Shown: positions 31,305 to 42,066, counted from the stretch's first letter. The stretch is DNA of 58,783 nucleotides from Cupriavidus sp. WGlv3 (GCF_023952475.1 NZ_JALHRX010000025.1:1-58783), one strand, 5' to 3'. Numbers and translations: made by a program. Notes: a model not told the origin generated them from the letters alone.

Positions 31305-33298
31305 ATGCCACACTCCGACGACTTTCTCGCCGTGCATGACCCTGCCGCCACCCGCCCGGTGCACGCGCCCGCGGCCGGCAGCGGGCGCTGGTGGGGCTTT
31401 GCCGTCGCCCTTGCCGCGGGCCTGCTGCTGCTGTGCGCGCTGACCTGGCTGGTCTCGGTCCAGCGCGGCCTGGCCAGCCTGCAGCAAGGCACCGCGACGC
31501 GCGCCGACCGCTACGCCGCCACCCTGGAAAGCACCCTCGACCGCTACGAGTTCCTGCCCGCGCTGGTGTCGCTGCATCCGTTCGTGCGCGGGCTGCTAGC
31601 CGCCCCCGACGATGCGCAGCGCGTCGCCGCCGCCAACCAGTACCTGGCCGAGGTCAACCGGCGCGCGCATGCGTCGGCCACCTACGTGATCGCGGCCAAC
31701 GGCATCGCGCTGGCGGCCAGCAACCACGGCCAGCCCGGCAGCTTCGTCGGCACCGACTACCGCTTCCGCCCCTACTTCCAGACCGCCGCGGGCGGCCAGA
31801 TGGGGCGCTTCTACGCCATCGGCATCACCAGCGACGAGCCCGGCTACTACATCGCACAGCCGATCGAGTCCGGCGGCAAGGTCATCGGCGTGACCGTGGT
31901 CAAGCTCAACCTGGAGTGGTTCCAGCGCGCCGGCAGCGGCGCCGAGCCGCTGATGGTCAGCGACGACCACGGCGTGATCTTCCTGTCGTCGGTGTCGGCG
32001 TGGCAATACCGCACGCTGCGCCCGCTGCCGCCGGCGCTGCGCGCGGAGATGGAACGAACCCGCCAGTACCACGGCCGCGCGGTGACGCCGCTGCCGCTGG
32101 AGCCGCTGGCGTCGCCGGTTACGCGCTGGCTGGCCGACACCACGCTCACGCACGGCGCGCGCCTGGTGCGCGTGCGCGACGAGGCCGCCGCCGGCCGCAC
32201 CACCTTCGCGCCGGACGGCGCCGAACGCGCCGACCGCTACCTGGAACTGAACCGCACCGTGGGCCCGGCCGGCTGGACCATGCAGGTGATGGCGCCGCTG
32301 GAGCCGGTGCTGGCCAACGCGCGCAACGCCACCGTGGCCGCGGCGCTGGCCTATGCCTGCATCTGCCTGCTGCTGGTCAACTGGCGCCAGCGCCGCCAGC
32401 GCGCGCGCGACATGCAGTACAGCCGCCGCTTGCTGGAAGCCGCCTACGATCAACTGGAGCGCCGCGTCGAGGCCCGCACCGCCGACCTGATGGCGATCAA
32501 CGAAAAGCTTGAAGACGAAGTGGCCGAGCGCACCCGCGCCGAAAACGAGCTGCGCGCGGCCCAGGACGAGCTGGTGCAGGCCAGCAAGCTGGCCGCGCTC
32601 GGGCAGATGGCGGCCGGCATCACGCATGAGCTGAACCAGCCGCTGGCGGCGCTGCGCACGTTCTCGGACAACACCCGCGTGCTGCTGGCGCGCGGCCAGC
32701 TGGCCGCGGCCGAGGGCAACCTTACGGCGATCGCCGACCTGACCGAGCGCATGGGCAAGATCACCGGCCAGCTCAAGCTGTTTGCCGGCAAGGCGCGCCC
32801 GGTGCAGCGGCCGGTGGCGCTGCGCGCGGCAGTCGACCACGTGCTGGCGCTGCTGGCGCCGCGGCTGGGCGCGGTCACGATCCACCTCGCTGGCCTGGAT
32901 GCGGTGCCTGGCCTGGCCGTGCGCGCCGACGAACTGAAGCTGGAGCAGGTGCTGCTGAACCTGCTCGGCAATGCGCTCGATGCCATCGCCGCGGCCGCGC
33001 CGGCGCAGGGTCGCATCGATCTCGACGTGCAGGCCGGCGAGCACGCCGTCACCATCGTCGTGCGCGACAACGGCACCGGCATCGCGCCGGAAGCGCTGCC
33101 GCGCCTGTTCGAACCTTTTTTCACCACCAAGGAAACCGGCCAGGGCCTGGGGCTCGGGCTGGCGATCTCGTCGTCGATCGTGCGCGAGTTCGGCGGCCAG
33201 CTCAGCGTCGCCAACGTCGCCGGCGGCGGCGCGCAGTTTACGCTGGTGCTGGCGCGCGCGCCCGCCATTGATCCCGCGCCATCGGTTTCCGCGTCACC

Positions 33299-33302
<4 letters not shown>
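31305..33302 (+). CDS. dctB: C4-dicarboxylate sensor histidine kinase DctB
   Basis: 665 residues. TM1 is near residues 29-49, followed by a large periplasmic double-PDC/Cache sensor (TYVIAANGIALAASNHGQPGSFVGTDYRFRPYF), TM2 near 340-360, then a coiled coil and the kinase core. The phosphorylated histidine is His441 (GITHELNQPLAAL), with the N-box LLNLLGNALDAI and G-boxes. DctB senses succinate, malate and fumarate outside and phosphorylates DctD. The ATG at 31305 is the reasonable start. The stop overlaps dctD by ATGA. Confidence 0.95.
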
Positions 33303-34636
<1,334 letters not shown>

Positions 34637-34754
34637 TGTCATGCGCGGTTCATCGCGCTGCCACGGCGCCGTCACATTGGCGGCCTATGCTTCGTGTGCG
34701 GCTGCGGCATTGGCAGGTGCCCGCCGTGTGTATCAGTCTTCGTGGTAATTGATG

Positions 34755-34780
34755 GCCCCGCGCATGCGGGGCGTTTTTTT
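34755..34780 (+). terminator. Rho-independent terminator after dctD
   Basis: GCCCCGC, loop GCAT, GCGGGGC, then G and seven T. It ends the dct cluster. Confidence 0.92.
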
Positions 34781-34884
34781 GCGGGGTTGGTCGGGTTCAG
34801 CGCCGCTTCGCTGCTTCACACCCGCCACACATTGCCCTCACCCCGGCTGGCCAGACTGGAGCCCTTCGCTCTCCGGAAACTGCC

Positions 34885-36012
34885 ATGCCCTCCTTCGACT
34901 ACGACCTCGTCATCGCCGGCGCCAGCTTTGCCGGCGCCGCCTGCGCCCTGGCTGCCGCGCGCGCCGGCCTGCGCGTGCTGGTACTGGAACGCAAGACCGA
35001 TCCGGGCGACAAGCTCCACACCACCGGCATCCTGGTCAGGGAAGCGATCGAGCAGACCTGGCTGGGCCAGGCGCCGGCCGATTGCGTGCATCGCGTCGAG
35101 CAGGTGAAGCTGTACTCGCCGCGGCTGCGCAGCCTGAGCCTGAGCGCGCCCGGCTACTACTTCCATACCACCGACACGCCGCGCCTGATGCGCTGGCTGG
35201 CCGCCGAATTGGTGCGCCACCGGGTCGAGCTGCGGCTGGGCCAGGCCTTCGTCGGCGCGGTGCCGCGCCACGGCGGCTGGCATGTCACCGGCGTGGGCCA
35301 TACGCGCTATCTGGTCGGCGCCGATGGCGCGCAGTCACGCGTGGCGCAATGCGCCGGGCTCGGGCGCGTGCACAGCTTCCTGTATGGCGTGGAATATGAA
35401 TTCCCCGGACTGGCACTGCCAGAGCCGGACGCGCTGCACTGCTTCATCACGCGCCGCTTCGCGCCCGGCTATATCGGCTGGATTGCGCAGAACCCCACCG
35501 GCGTGCAGGCCGGGCTGGCGCTGCGCTACCTCCCGCGGCGCGGCCGCGCACCGGACCTGGACGGACTGCTGGCGCACGTGCGCGAGCGCGCCGGCCTGCC
35601 GCAGCTGACGCAGCCGGCGGCGACGCGCGCGGGGCTGATCCCGTGCGGCGGCCCGGTGTTGCCGCTGGCGCGCGACGGCGCGATCCTGACCGGCGATGCC
35701 GCGGGCATCGTGTCGCCGCTGACCGCGGGCGGCATCCACTATGCCTTTGCCCACGGCGAGTCGGTCGGCGAAGCGGTGGCCGCGCATTTGCTGCGCGGCG
35801 GGCCCGCGCCGGAAGCCGTGGCCAGCGCCAGCGCGCCACGCTTTCGCGCCAAGCGCGCGCTGCGCTGGATGTTCGAGCGCTTCCAGTGCGACTGGCCGTT
35901 CGACCTGATGCTGTATTCGCCGCCGCTGCGGCGGGCCGCGGAGCAGATCTATTTCCACCGGCGCGGCGCGGAACCGGCTGCCGCGGCGGAGCGCGCGGCG
36001 GCCAGCGCCTGA
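34885..36012 (+). CDS. FAD-dependent oxidoreductase, geranylgeranyl-reductase-like
   Basis: 375 residues. An N-terminal FAD-binding motif (LVIAGASFAGAACALAAARAGLRVLVLERK), GADGAQSRVA, and the second FAD motif GDAAGIVSPLTAGGIHYAFAHG. This pattern belongs to the geranylgeranyl reductase / flavin monooxygenase group. Substrate is unknown. The G-A-S-F-A-G form replaces the usual GxGxxG by GASFAG, as in many family members. creB follows after only 9 bases, so the gene may be co-transcribed with the CreBC system. Confidence 0.85.
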   Translation: MPSFDYDLVIAGASFAGAACALAAARAGLRVLVLERKTDPGDKLHTTGILVREAIEQTWLGQAPADCVHRVEQVKLYSPRLRSLSLSAPGYYFHTTDTPRLMRWLAAELVRHRVELRLGQAFVGAVPRHGGWHVTGVGHTRYLVGADGAQSRVAQCAGLGRVHSFLYGVEYEFPGLALPEPDALHCFITRRFAPGYIGWIAQNPTGVQAGLALRYLPRRGRAPDLDGLLAHVRERAGLPQLTQPAATRAGLIPCGGPVLPLARDGAILTGDAAGIVSPLTAGGIHYAFAHGESVGEAVAAHLLRGGPAPEAVASASAPRFRAKRALRWMFERFQCDWPFDLMLYSPPLRRAAEQIYFHRRGAEPAAAAERAAASA

Positions 36013-36021
36013 AGGGCTAGA

Positions 36022-36714
36022 ATGCCGGGCATGGAACAACCGCGCATCCTGGTGGTGGAAGACGAGCAGGCCATCGCCGACACCATTCTCTATGCCCTGC
36101 GCACCGACGGCATGCTGGCCGAGCACTGCACGCTGGGCGGCGACGCGCTCGCGTGCCTGCGCGCCGCGCAAGCCGACCTGGTGATCCTGGACGTGGGGCT
36201 GCCGGACCTGAGCGGCTTCGAGGTCTGCCGCACGCTGCGCACCTTCAGCGATGCGCCGGTGATCTTCCTGACCGCTCGCCATGAAGAAATCGACCGCATC
36301 GTCGGGCTGGAGATCGGCGCCGACGACTACGTGGTCAAGCCGTTCTCGCCGCGCGAGCTGGCCGCGCGCGTGCGCGCCATCCTGCGCCGGGCGCGCGGCG
36401 CCGCCGCGGCAAAGCAAGGCGAGGCCGCCGGTTTCACCCACGACCAGGACGGCGCGCGCCTGGCCTACCACGGCCACTGGCTGACGCTGACGCGCTACGA
36501 ATACCTGCTGCTGGCCCTGCTGGTGGCGCATCCGGGCCGCATCTACTCGCGCGCGCAGCTGATGGACGGGGTGTGGGCGGGCGCGCTCGATTCCAGCGAC
36601 CGCACCGTCGACACCCATATCAAGACCCTGCGCGCCAAGCTGCGCGAGGTGTCTGCCGAGGGCGCCGAGCGCATCCGCACCCATCGCGGCATGGGTTATT
36701 CGCTGGAGCCCTGA
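36022..36714 (+). CDS. creB: Response regulator CreB (OmpR/PhoB family)
   Basis: 230 residues. Receiver with Asp57 (LVILDVGLPDLSG) and the KPFSPREL switch lysine, then an OmpR-type winged helix (LTRYEYLLLALLVAHPGRIYSRAQL ... RTVDTHIKTLRAKLRE ... RTHRGMGYSLEP). In E. coli and relatives CreB responds to growth on glycolysis substrates and to cell-wall stress. ATG 36022 is nine bases after the upstream stop and has AAGGGC before it; ATG at 36031 is an alternative. creC follows 9 bases later. Confidence 0.9.
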   Translation: MPGMEQPRILVVEDEQAIADTILYALRTDGMLAEHCTLGGDALACLRAAQADLVILDVGLPDLSGFEVCRTLRTFSDAPVIFLTARHEEIDRIVGLEIGADDYVVKPFSPRELAARVRAILRRARGAAAAKQGEAAGFTHDQDGARLAYHGHWLTLTRYEYLLLALLVAHPGRIYSRAQLMDGVWAGALDSSDRTVDTHIKTLRAKLREVSAEGAERIRTHRGMGYSLEP

Positions 36715-36723
36715 GCGCGCGCC

Positions 36724-38181
36724 ATGCATATCGGCCTGCGCATTTTCTTCGGCTTTTTCCTGATCGTGGGCCTGGCCACGGTGCTGACGCTGCGCGTGTT
36801 CGTGCAGGAGGTCAAGCCGGGCGTGCGCCAGGCCATGGAAGACACGCTGATCGATACCGCGCACGTGCTGGCCGCGCTGGCCGCCGACGACCTCAAGGCG
36901 GGCCGCATCGCCGACGGCGCTTTCGCGCGGCATATGGCGGCGCTGCGCGAGGTGCCGGTCAATGCCGAGGTCTCGGGGCTGCACAAGGACAGCATCGGCT
37001 ATCGCGTCTACGTCACCGATGCCAGCGGCATCGTGCGCTTCGACTCCACCGGCACCGACGTGGGCCGCGACTACTCGCGCTGGAATGACGTCTACCTGAC
37101 GCTGCGCGGCAAGTACGGCGCGCGCAGCACCCGCGCCGACCCCGCCGACGAGGCCAGCACCGTGATGCACGTGGCCGCGCCGGTGCGCGATGGCGAGCGC
37201 ATCATCGGCGTGCTGACCGTGGCCAAGCCCAATGCGGCGATGGCGCCGTTCATCGCGCGCAGCCAGCGCAAGATCCTGCTCTACGGCGGCCTGCTGATCG
37301 GCACCGCCTGCGTGATCGGGCTGGCCTGCACACTGTGGCTGGTGCATGGCCTGAGCCGCCTGCGCGGCTACGCGCGCGCGGTGGCGGCCGGCGAGCGCGC
37401 CGAGATGCCGCTGCGCGGCGCGGGCGAGCTGGCCGAGCTGGGGCGCGCGGTGCAGGGCATGCGCGAGCGGCTGGAAGACAAGCAGTATGTCGAGCACTAC
37501 ATCCACACGCTGACGCACGAGATGAAGAGCCCGCTGGCCGCCATCGGCGGCGCGGCGGAGCTGCTGCAGGAAGAGATGCCGGCGCCCGACCGCCAGCGCT
37601 TCGTCGCCAATATCCGCACCCAGTCGGGACGGCTGGAAACCATGATCCGCAAGCTGCTGGCGCTGGCCGAGGTGGAACAGCGCCAGCGCCTGGAAGTGCG
37701 CGAGCCGGTGCCGCTGGCGCCGCTGCTGGCGCAGCTGTGCGCCGAACTGGAGCCGCGCGCACTGCAGCGCGGCGTCGCGCTGCAGTGCGCCGCCGGGGCC
37801 GGCCCTGGCCACGTCGCCGGAGACCCGTTCCTGCTGCGCCAGGCCATCGCCAACCTGCTCGACAACGCCATCGACTTCGCCCCGCCGGGCACCGCGGTCA
37901 CGGTGCTCCTGGAGCGCCGCGGCGACGCCCTGGCCATTGCCGTGGCCGACCAGGGGCCCGGCATTCCCGACTACGCGCTGCCGCGCGTGTTCGAGCGCTT
38001 CTACTCGCTGCCGCGTCCGCACGGTGCGGACAAGAGCACCGGCCTGGGCCTGTGCTTTGCGCGCGAGGTCGCAACGTTGCATCATGGCGACGTGACGCTG
38101 GCCAACCGCCCGGGCGGCGGCGCGCTGGCCGAGCTGGTGCTGCCGGCGGCCTGGCGCCCCACGCCGGCCGGAGCGGCATAG
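36724..38181 (+). CDS. creC: Sensor histidine kinase CreC
   Basis: 485 residues. TM1 at the N-terminus (LRIFFGFFLIVGLATVLTLRVFV), a periplasmic region with VYVTDASGIVRFDSTGTDVGRDYSRWNDVYLT, TM2 near 183-203, HAMP, and a kinase core with His265 (TLTHEMKSPLAAI), N-box IANLLDNAIDF and ADQGPGIP. It pairs with CreB. No creA or creD gene is adjacent; CreD, a membrane protein induced by CreB, is usually beside creC, so this locus is a reduced version. Confidence 0.9.
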   Translation: MHIGLRIFFGFFLIVGLATVLTLRVFVQEVKPGVRQAMEDTLIDTAHVLAALAADDLKAGRIADGAFARHMAALREVPVNAEVSGLHKDSIGYRVYVTDASGIVRFDSTGTDVGRDYSRWNDVYLTLRGKYGARSTRADPADEASTVMHVAAPVRDGERIIGVLTVAKPNAAMAPFIARSQRKILLYGGLLIGTACVIGLACTLWLVHGLSRLRGYARAVAAGERAEMPLRGAGELAELGRAVQGMRERLEDKQYVEHYIHTLTHEMKSPLAAIGGAAELLQEEMPAPDRQRFVANIRTQSGRLETMIRKLLALAEVEQRQRLEVREPVPLAPLLAQLCAELEPRALQRGVALQCAAGAGPGHVAGDPFLLRQAIANLLDNAIDFAPPGTAVTVLLERRGDALAIAVADQGPGIPDYALPRVFERFYSLPRPHGADKSTGLGLCFAREVATLHHGDVTLANRPGGGALAELVLPAAWRPTPAGAA

Positions 38182-38216
38182 ACTGGGGCTTTTAACGTGA
38201 CCGCGCTGAAACTCCC

Positions 38217-38238
38217 TATAATCGAACGACCGTTCATT
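38217..38238 (+). promoter_or_regulatory. Promoter -10 box and overlapping TetR-type palindrome
   Basis: TATAAT (38217-38222) is followed at once by CGAACGACCGTTCATT, which contains the near-palindrome GAACG-AC-CGTTC. A palindrome of this ACGAACG/CGTTCGT style just after a -10 box is typical for TetR-family repressors. No TetR gene lies nearby. A -35 element with ideal spacing is not obvious. Serves the gene at 38280. Confidence 0.5.
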
Positions 38239-38279
38239 TAGGGCACGCCAACGTGCCCGCCAGTAGTTCAGGAGACACC

Positions 38280-39257
38280 ATGCCCGCCGCCAAGCAACTG
38301 CCCCAGGCCCTGCAGAACCTGGCCCTGCCCGTGATTGCCTCGCCCATGTTCATCGTCAGCTACCCGGAACTGGTGCTGGCGCAGTGCAAGGCCGGCATCG
38401 TCGGCTCTTTCCCGGCGCTCAATGCGCGCCCGGCCGAGCTGCTCGACGAATGGCTGACCAAGATCGGGGACGAACTGGCCGCCTTCAAGGCTGCCAACCC
38501 CGGCGCACCGGTGGGTCCGGTCGCGGTCAACCAGATCGTGCACGCCTCCAACGCGCGCCTCGAGCATGACATCAAGGTCTGCGTCGAACACAAGGTGCCG
38601 ATCTTCATCACCTCGCTGCGCGCGCCGCCCAAGGAACTGATCGACGCCGTGCACAGCTACGGCGGCATCGTGCTGCATGACGTGATCAGCATGCGCCATG
38701 CCGAGAAGGCGATCGAATCCGGCGTCGATGGCCTGATCCTGGTCGCCGCGGGCGCCGGCGGCCATGCCGGCATGCTGTCGCCGTTCGCGCTGGTGGGCGA
38801 GGTGCGCAAGATCTTCGACGGCCCGATCGCGCTGTCGGGCTCGATCGCCACCGGCGAAGCCGTGCTGGCCGCGCAGGCCATGGGCGCCGACTTCGCCTAC
38901 GTCGGCACGCGCTTCATCGCCTCGCAGGAGGCGCATGCGGCAGAGACGTACAAGCAGTCGATCACCAGCTCGGCCGCCGCCGATATCGTCTACACCAACC
39001 TGTTCACCGGCGTGCACGGCAACTACATCCGCGAAAGCATCAGCAACGCAGGCCTGGACCCCGACAACCTGCCGGTGGCCGACAAGAGCAAGATGGACTT
39101 TGCCAGCGGCAGCTCCAAGGCCAAGGCATGGAAGGATATCTGGGGCGCCGGCCAGGGCGTGGGGCAGATCCACGACATTCCCAGCGCCGGCGAGATCGTC
39201 GCGCGCATGAAGGCGGAGTACGATGCCGCCAAGGCGCGGCTGGGGATTGCGCGCTGA
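38280..39257 (+). CDS. Nitronate monooxygenase-like NAD(P)H-dependent flavin oxidoreductase
   Basis: 325 residues. A TIM barrel of the 2-nitropropane dioxygenase group: LALPVIASPMFIVSYPELVLAQCKAGIVGSFPALNAR at the N-terminus, GLILVAAGAGGHAGMLSPFALV binding FMN phosphate, and ALSGSIATGEAVLAAQAMGADFAYVGTRFIAS. Enzymes here oxidise alkyl nitronates or reduce quinones; which one is not clear. AGGAGA precedes the ATG at 38280 by 5 bases. A weak terminator hairpin follows (39271). Confidence 0.9.
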   Translation: MPAAKQLPQALQNLALPVIASPMFIVSYPELVLAQCKAGIVGSFPALNARPAELLDEWLTKIGDELAAFKAANPGAPVGPVAVNQIVHASNARLEHDIKVCVEHKVPIFITSLRAPPKELIDAVHSYGGIVLHDVISMRHAEKAIESGVDGLILVAAGAGGHAGMLSPFALVGEVRKIFDGPIALSGSIATGEAVLAAQAMGADFAYVGTRFIASQEAHAAETYKQSITSSAAADIVYTNLFTGVHGNYIRESISNAGLDPDNLPVADKSKMDFASGSSKAKAWKDIWGAGQGVGQIHDIPSAGEIVARMKAEYDAAKARLGIAR

Positions 39258-39270
39258 CCGATCCATCACC

Positions 39271-39290
39271 GGGCCGCCTTGCGGCCCTTT
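39271..39290 (+). terminator. Weak hairpin terminator after the nitronate-monooxygenase-like gene
   Basis: GGGCCGC, loop CTT, GCGGCCC, then TTT. Short U tract, so partial termination is likely. Confidence 0.6.
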
Positions 39291-39341
39291 GTTCGACCCT
39301 TGCCCCCTTCCAACCCTGACCTTTCGCGCGATCCCGAAGCC

Positions 39342-39743
39342 GTGCCGAGCCACCGCCAGCGCGTGCTGCGCGCCGTCTGGGTGGCGCTGGGCGGGCTCTG
39401 CCTGCTGCTCGGCGTGCTCGGCATCTTCCTGCCGGTGCTGCCGACCACGCCGTTCGTGCTGCTGGCCGCGGCCTGCTTCGCGCGCGGTTCGCGGCGCTTC
39501 CACGAATGGCTGCTGGGGCATCCGCGCTTCGGGCCGCTGGTCAGCGACTGGCAGCGGCATCGCAGCATCCCGTTCAAGGCGAAATGCCTGGCGCTGTCGA
39601 TGATGTGGCTGTCGATGGGGACCACGGCGTGGCTGCTGCGCGGGCGGCCGCTGGTGTCGGCGGCATTGCTGGCTTGCGCGGTGGGGGTGAGTGTGTGGAT
39701 GGTGCGGTTGCCGACGCGGCCGGCTGGGGGTGGGAAGACATGA
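39342..39743 (+). CDS. YbaN-family inner-membrane protein (DUF454)
   Basis: 133 residues from the GTG at 39342. The domain core is WVALGGLCLLLGVLGIFLPVLPTTPFVLLAAACFARGSRRFHEWLLG, exactly the YbaN/DUF454 signature with its LPTTPF turn, followed by two further membrane segments. Function is unknown. The start is uncertain: TTG at 39300 would add 14 residues (PPSNPDLSRDPEA). Neither start has a good ribosome site. The GTG is preferred because it fits the usual family length (about 125) and avoids overlap with the terminator hairpin. Confidence 0.8.
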   Translation: MPSHRQRVLRAVWVALGGLCLLLGVLGIFLPVLPTTPFVLLAAACFARGSRRFHEWLLGHPRFGPLVSDWQRHRSIPFKAKCLALSMMWLSMGTTAWLLRGRPLVSAALLACAVGVSVWMVRLPTRPAGGGKT

Positions 39744-39798
39744 GGCTTTCCGGACTATCGACGCCCTTGCTTCGTTGATGCTCCGGCGCTCACCCCCG

Positions 39799-39830
39799 CC
39801 CCTCTCCCGCAGGCGGGAGAGGGGAGCAAA
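39799..39830. repeat. Extragenic palindromic repeat (copy B)
   Basis: CCCCTCTCCCGC, spacer AG, GCGGGAGAGGGG, then AGCAAA. It lies between the convergent genes ybaN and the PaaK-like ligase. Same element as at 26724 and 42034. Confidence 0.93.
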
Positions 39831-39833
39831 CCG

Positions 39834-41084
39834 TCAATCGTACTTGCGCGCATCCTCGATCAGCCGCCCATCCTGCGGCAACGACCCCGCCGCCACGAAC
39901 GCCACTTCGCCTCGCAGCCGCATCACCTCGCGCAGCGACTCCGCCACCGCGCGCTGCAGCTCGGCATCCTCACGCGTCGCCTCGCAGCGCAGCGTCATCA
40001 CGTCGGCGCCCGGATCGCCCGTCACCACCAGCCGCGCTGCGCGGATTTCCGGATGGCGCCGCAGCACGTCGGCCACCTGGCCGGGATGCACGAACATGCC
40101 CTTGACCTTGGTGGCCTGGTCGGCGCGGCCGAGCCAGCCCTTGAGGCGGATATTGGTGCGGCCGCACGGGCTGGGCCGCTGCGACGACGCCGGCACCACC
40201 GCCGACAGGTCGCCGGTGCCGAAGCGGATCAGCGGGTAGTCGCCGTTGCCCAGCACCGTCACCACCACCTCGCCGGTCTCGCCTTCGGGCATGGGGCGCG
40301 AGCCGCCGGGCTCGACGATCTCGACCAGCACGCCCTCGTCCACCACCCAGCCGTCGCCGCCTTCGGTTTCATAGGCGATCAGGCCGACATCGGCGGTGCC
40401 GTACATCTGCTGCACGCGCACCCCGCGATCCCGGAACCAGTTGCGCAGCGACGGCGGCAGGGCCTCGCCCGACACCAGCGCCTTGGCCAGGCTGGTGCAG
40501 GGCGTGCCGAGCTCGTCGCCGCGCTCCAGCAGCAGCTTGAGGAACGACGGCGTGCCGGCATAGGCGGCCGGCTGCAGGCTCGCCAGCGCCTGCACCTGCG
40601 AGTCGGTCTGGCCGACGCCGGCCGGGAACACGCAGCAGCCCAGGCGGTGGGCGCCGCTTTCCATCATCATGCCGGCCGGGGTGAAGTGGTAGGAGAAGGT
40701 GTTGTAGACCAGGTCGCCGGCGCGAAAGCCCGCGGCGTGCATGGCGCGCGCGGTGCGCCACCAGTCGGGGTCGTGGCCGTCGGGCTCGTGGATCGGGCCG
40801 GGCGACTGGAACACGTGGCGCAGCTTGCCCAGCGGCGTCGCGTTGAGCCCGCCCAGCGGCGGCAGCGCGCGCTGGCGCGCGGTCAGATCCGACTTGCGCG
40901 TCACCGGCAGTTCGGCCAGCGCCGCGCGCGAGGTCAGCAGGCGCGGATCGACGCCGCCCAGCAGCTCGGCAAAGTATGGCGCCTGGTCGCGCGCGTGGGC
41001 CACCTGGCGTGCCAGGGCGGCAAGGAGCGCCTGCTCGCGGACTTCCGGCGCGCGGGTTTCGAGCGGATCGAAGTGTTCTGGCAT
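39834..41084 (-). CDS. PaaK-like phenylacetate/aryl-CoA ligase family enzyme
   Basis: 416 residues, close to the phenylacetate-CoA ligase family. AMP-binding landmarks are VYNTFSYHFTPAGMMMESG, AYAGTPSFLKLLLERG, QQMYGTADVGLIAYE and the C-terminal RADQATKVKGMFVHPGQVADVL with the mobile-domain LLGRADQ-like turn (here WLGRADQ). It should form a carboxylate-CoA thioester. It is the last gene of the ABC cluster, 83 bases after livF. With a second ligase at the other end (46536), the cluster probably imports and activates a carboxylic acid. Substrate unknown. Confidence 0.88.
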   Translation of the reverse strand: MPEHFDPLETRAPEVREQALLAALARQVAHARDQAPYFAELLGGVDPRLLTSRAALAELPVTRKSDLTARQRALPPLGGLNATPLGKLRHVFQSPGPIHEPDGHDPDWWRTARAMHAAGFRAGDLVYNTFSYHFTPAGMMMESGAHRLGCCVFPAGVGQTDSQVQALASLQPAAYAGTPSFLKLLLERGDELGTPCTSLAKALVSGEALPPSLRNWFRDRGVRVQQMYGTADVGLIAYETEGGDGWVVDEGVLVEIVEPGGSRPMPEGETGEVVVTVLGNGDYPLIRFGTGDLSAVVPASSQRPSPCGRTNIRLKGWLGRADQATKVKGMFVHPGQVADVLRRHPEIRAARLVVTGDPGADVMTLRCEATREDAELQRAVAESLREVMRLRGEVAFVAAGSLPQDGRLIEDARKYD

Positions 41085-41167
41085 GGTGCTGTGCGTCAGG
41101 GAAGGGGATGCGGCCTGCCCCGCGCCGAGGTGCGCGTGGTGACAAGCCGGGTGAAAAACGGTCGCTT

Positions 41168-41983
41168 TTAGGCGAGCCAGCGCTTGCGGCGGCGGTAACT
41201 TTTGACGTCGCGGAACGACTTGCGGCCGGGGCCGTCGGCGTCGTTGGCGGCCACGCCCAGGTAGAACTCCTTGACGTCCTCGTTGGTGCGCAGCGACTCG
41301 GCGTCGCCGTCCATCACCACGCGGCCGTTCTCGAGGATGTAGCCGTAGTCGGCATAGCGCAGCGCCACCATGGTGTTCTGCTCGGCCAGCAGGAAGCTGA
41401 CGTTCTCGCGCGAATTCAGGCCGCGCACGATCTCGAAGATCTCCTCGACGATCTGCGGCGCCAGCCCCATCGACGGCTCGTCGAGCAGGATCATCGCGGG
41501 CTTGGCCATCATGGCCCGGCCGATCGCGCACATCTGCTGCTCGCCGCCGGAGGTATAGCCCGCCTGCGACTTGCGGCGCGTCTTCAGGCGCGGGAAGTAT
41601 TCGTAGATCTTTTCCAGCTCGTCGCGGGTCTGGCCGCGCGACAGGCCGCGCGTGTAGGCGCCGGTGAGCAGGTTTTCCTCGATGGTCAGGTGCGCGAAGC
41701 AGTGGCGCCCTTCCATCACCTGGATCACGCCGCGGCGCACCAGGTCGTTGGGCGTGAGCTGATCGACGCGGTCGCCGCGGTACTCGATCGAACCCTTGGT
41801 GACATCGCCGCGCTCGGCCTGCAGCAGGTTGGAGATGGCCTTGAGCGTGGTGGTCTTGCCCGCGCCGTTGGCGCCCAGCAGCGCCACGATCTTGCCCTCC
41901 GGCACTTCGAGCGAGACGCCCTTGAGCACCAGGATCACGTGATCGTAGATGACTTCGATATTGTTGACGGACAGGAGGCTCAT
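41168..41983 (-). CDS. Branched-chain-type ABC transporter ATPase, LivF-like
   Basis: 271 residues. Walker A LLGANGAGKTTTLKAI, signature YTSGGEQQMCAIGRAMM (a variant LSGGQ with TSGGE), Walker B AMILLDEPSMGLAP and H-loop-like LAEQNTMVALRYADYGYIL, as in LivF. A C-terminal ~30-residue basic extension (KSFRDVKSYRRRKRW) is longer than in E. coli LivF. Pairs with the LivG-like ATPase at 45551. A palindromic repeat lies just upstream. Confidence 0.92.
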   Translation of the reverse strand: MSLLSVNNIEVIYDHVILVLKGVSLEVPEGKIVALLGANGAGKTTTLKAISNLLQAERGDVTKGSIEYRGDRVDQLTPNDLVRRGVIQVMEGRHCFAHLTIEENLLTGAYTRGLSRGQTRDELEKIYEYFPRLKTRRKSQAGYTSGGEQQMCAIGRAMMAKPAMILLDEPSMGLAPQIVEEIFEIVRGLNSRENVSFLLAEQNTMVALRYADYGYILENGRVVMDGDAESLRTNEDVKEFYLGVAANDADGPGRKSFRDVKSYRRRKRWLA

Positions 41984-42033
41984 GGTGCGGCTCGTGGTGG
42001 TGTGGCGGTAATTCGGGGCTTCACAGTGCGGTG

Positions 42034-42066
42034 GTTTGCTCCCCTCTCCCGCAAGCGGGAGAGGGG
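42034..42066. repeat. Extragenic palindromic repeat (copy C, inverted)
   Basis: GTTTGCT, then CCCCTCTCCCGC, spacer AA, GCGGGAGAGGGG. The flanking AGCAAAC is read on the opposite strand relative to copies A2 and B. It sits inside the transporter unit, between the binding-protein stop and livF. Confidence 0.93.

Noticed and set aside
35335..38085. 916-codon minus-strand frame across the FAD enzyme, creB and creC
   Set aside because: It runs through three well-supported plus-strand genes and its composition is Arg/Gln/His rich, typical of GC-rich antisense frames.
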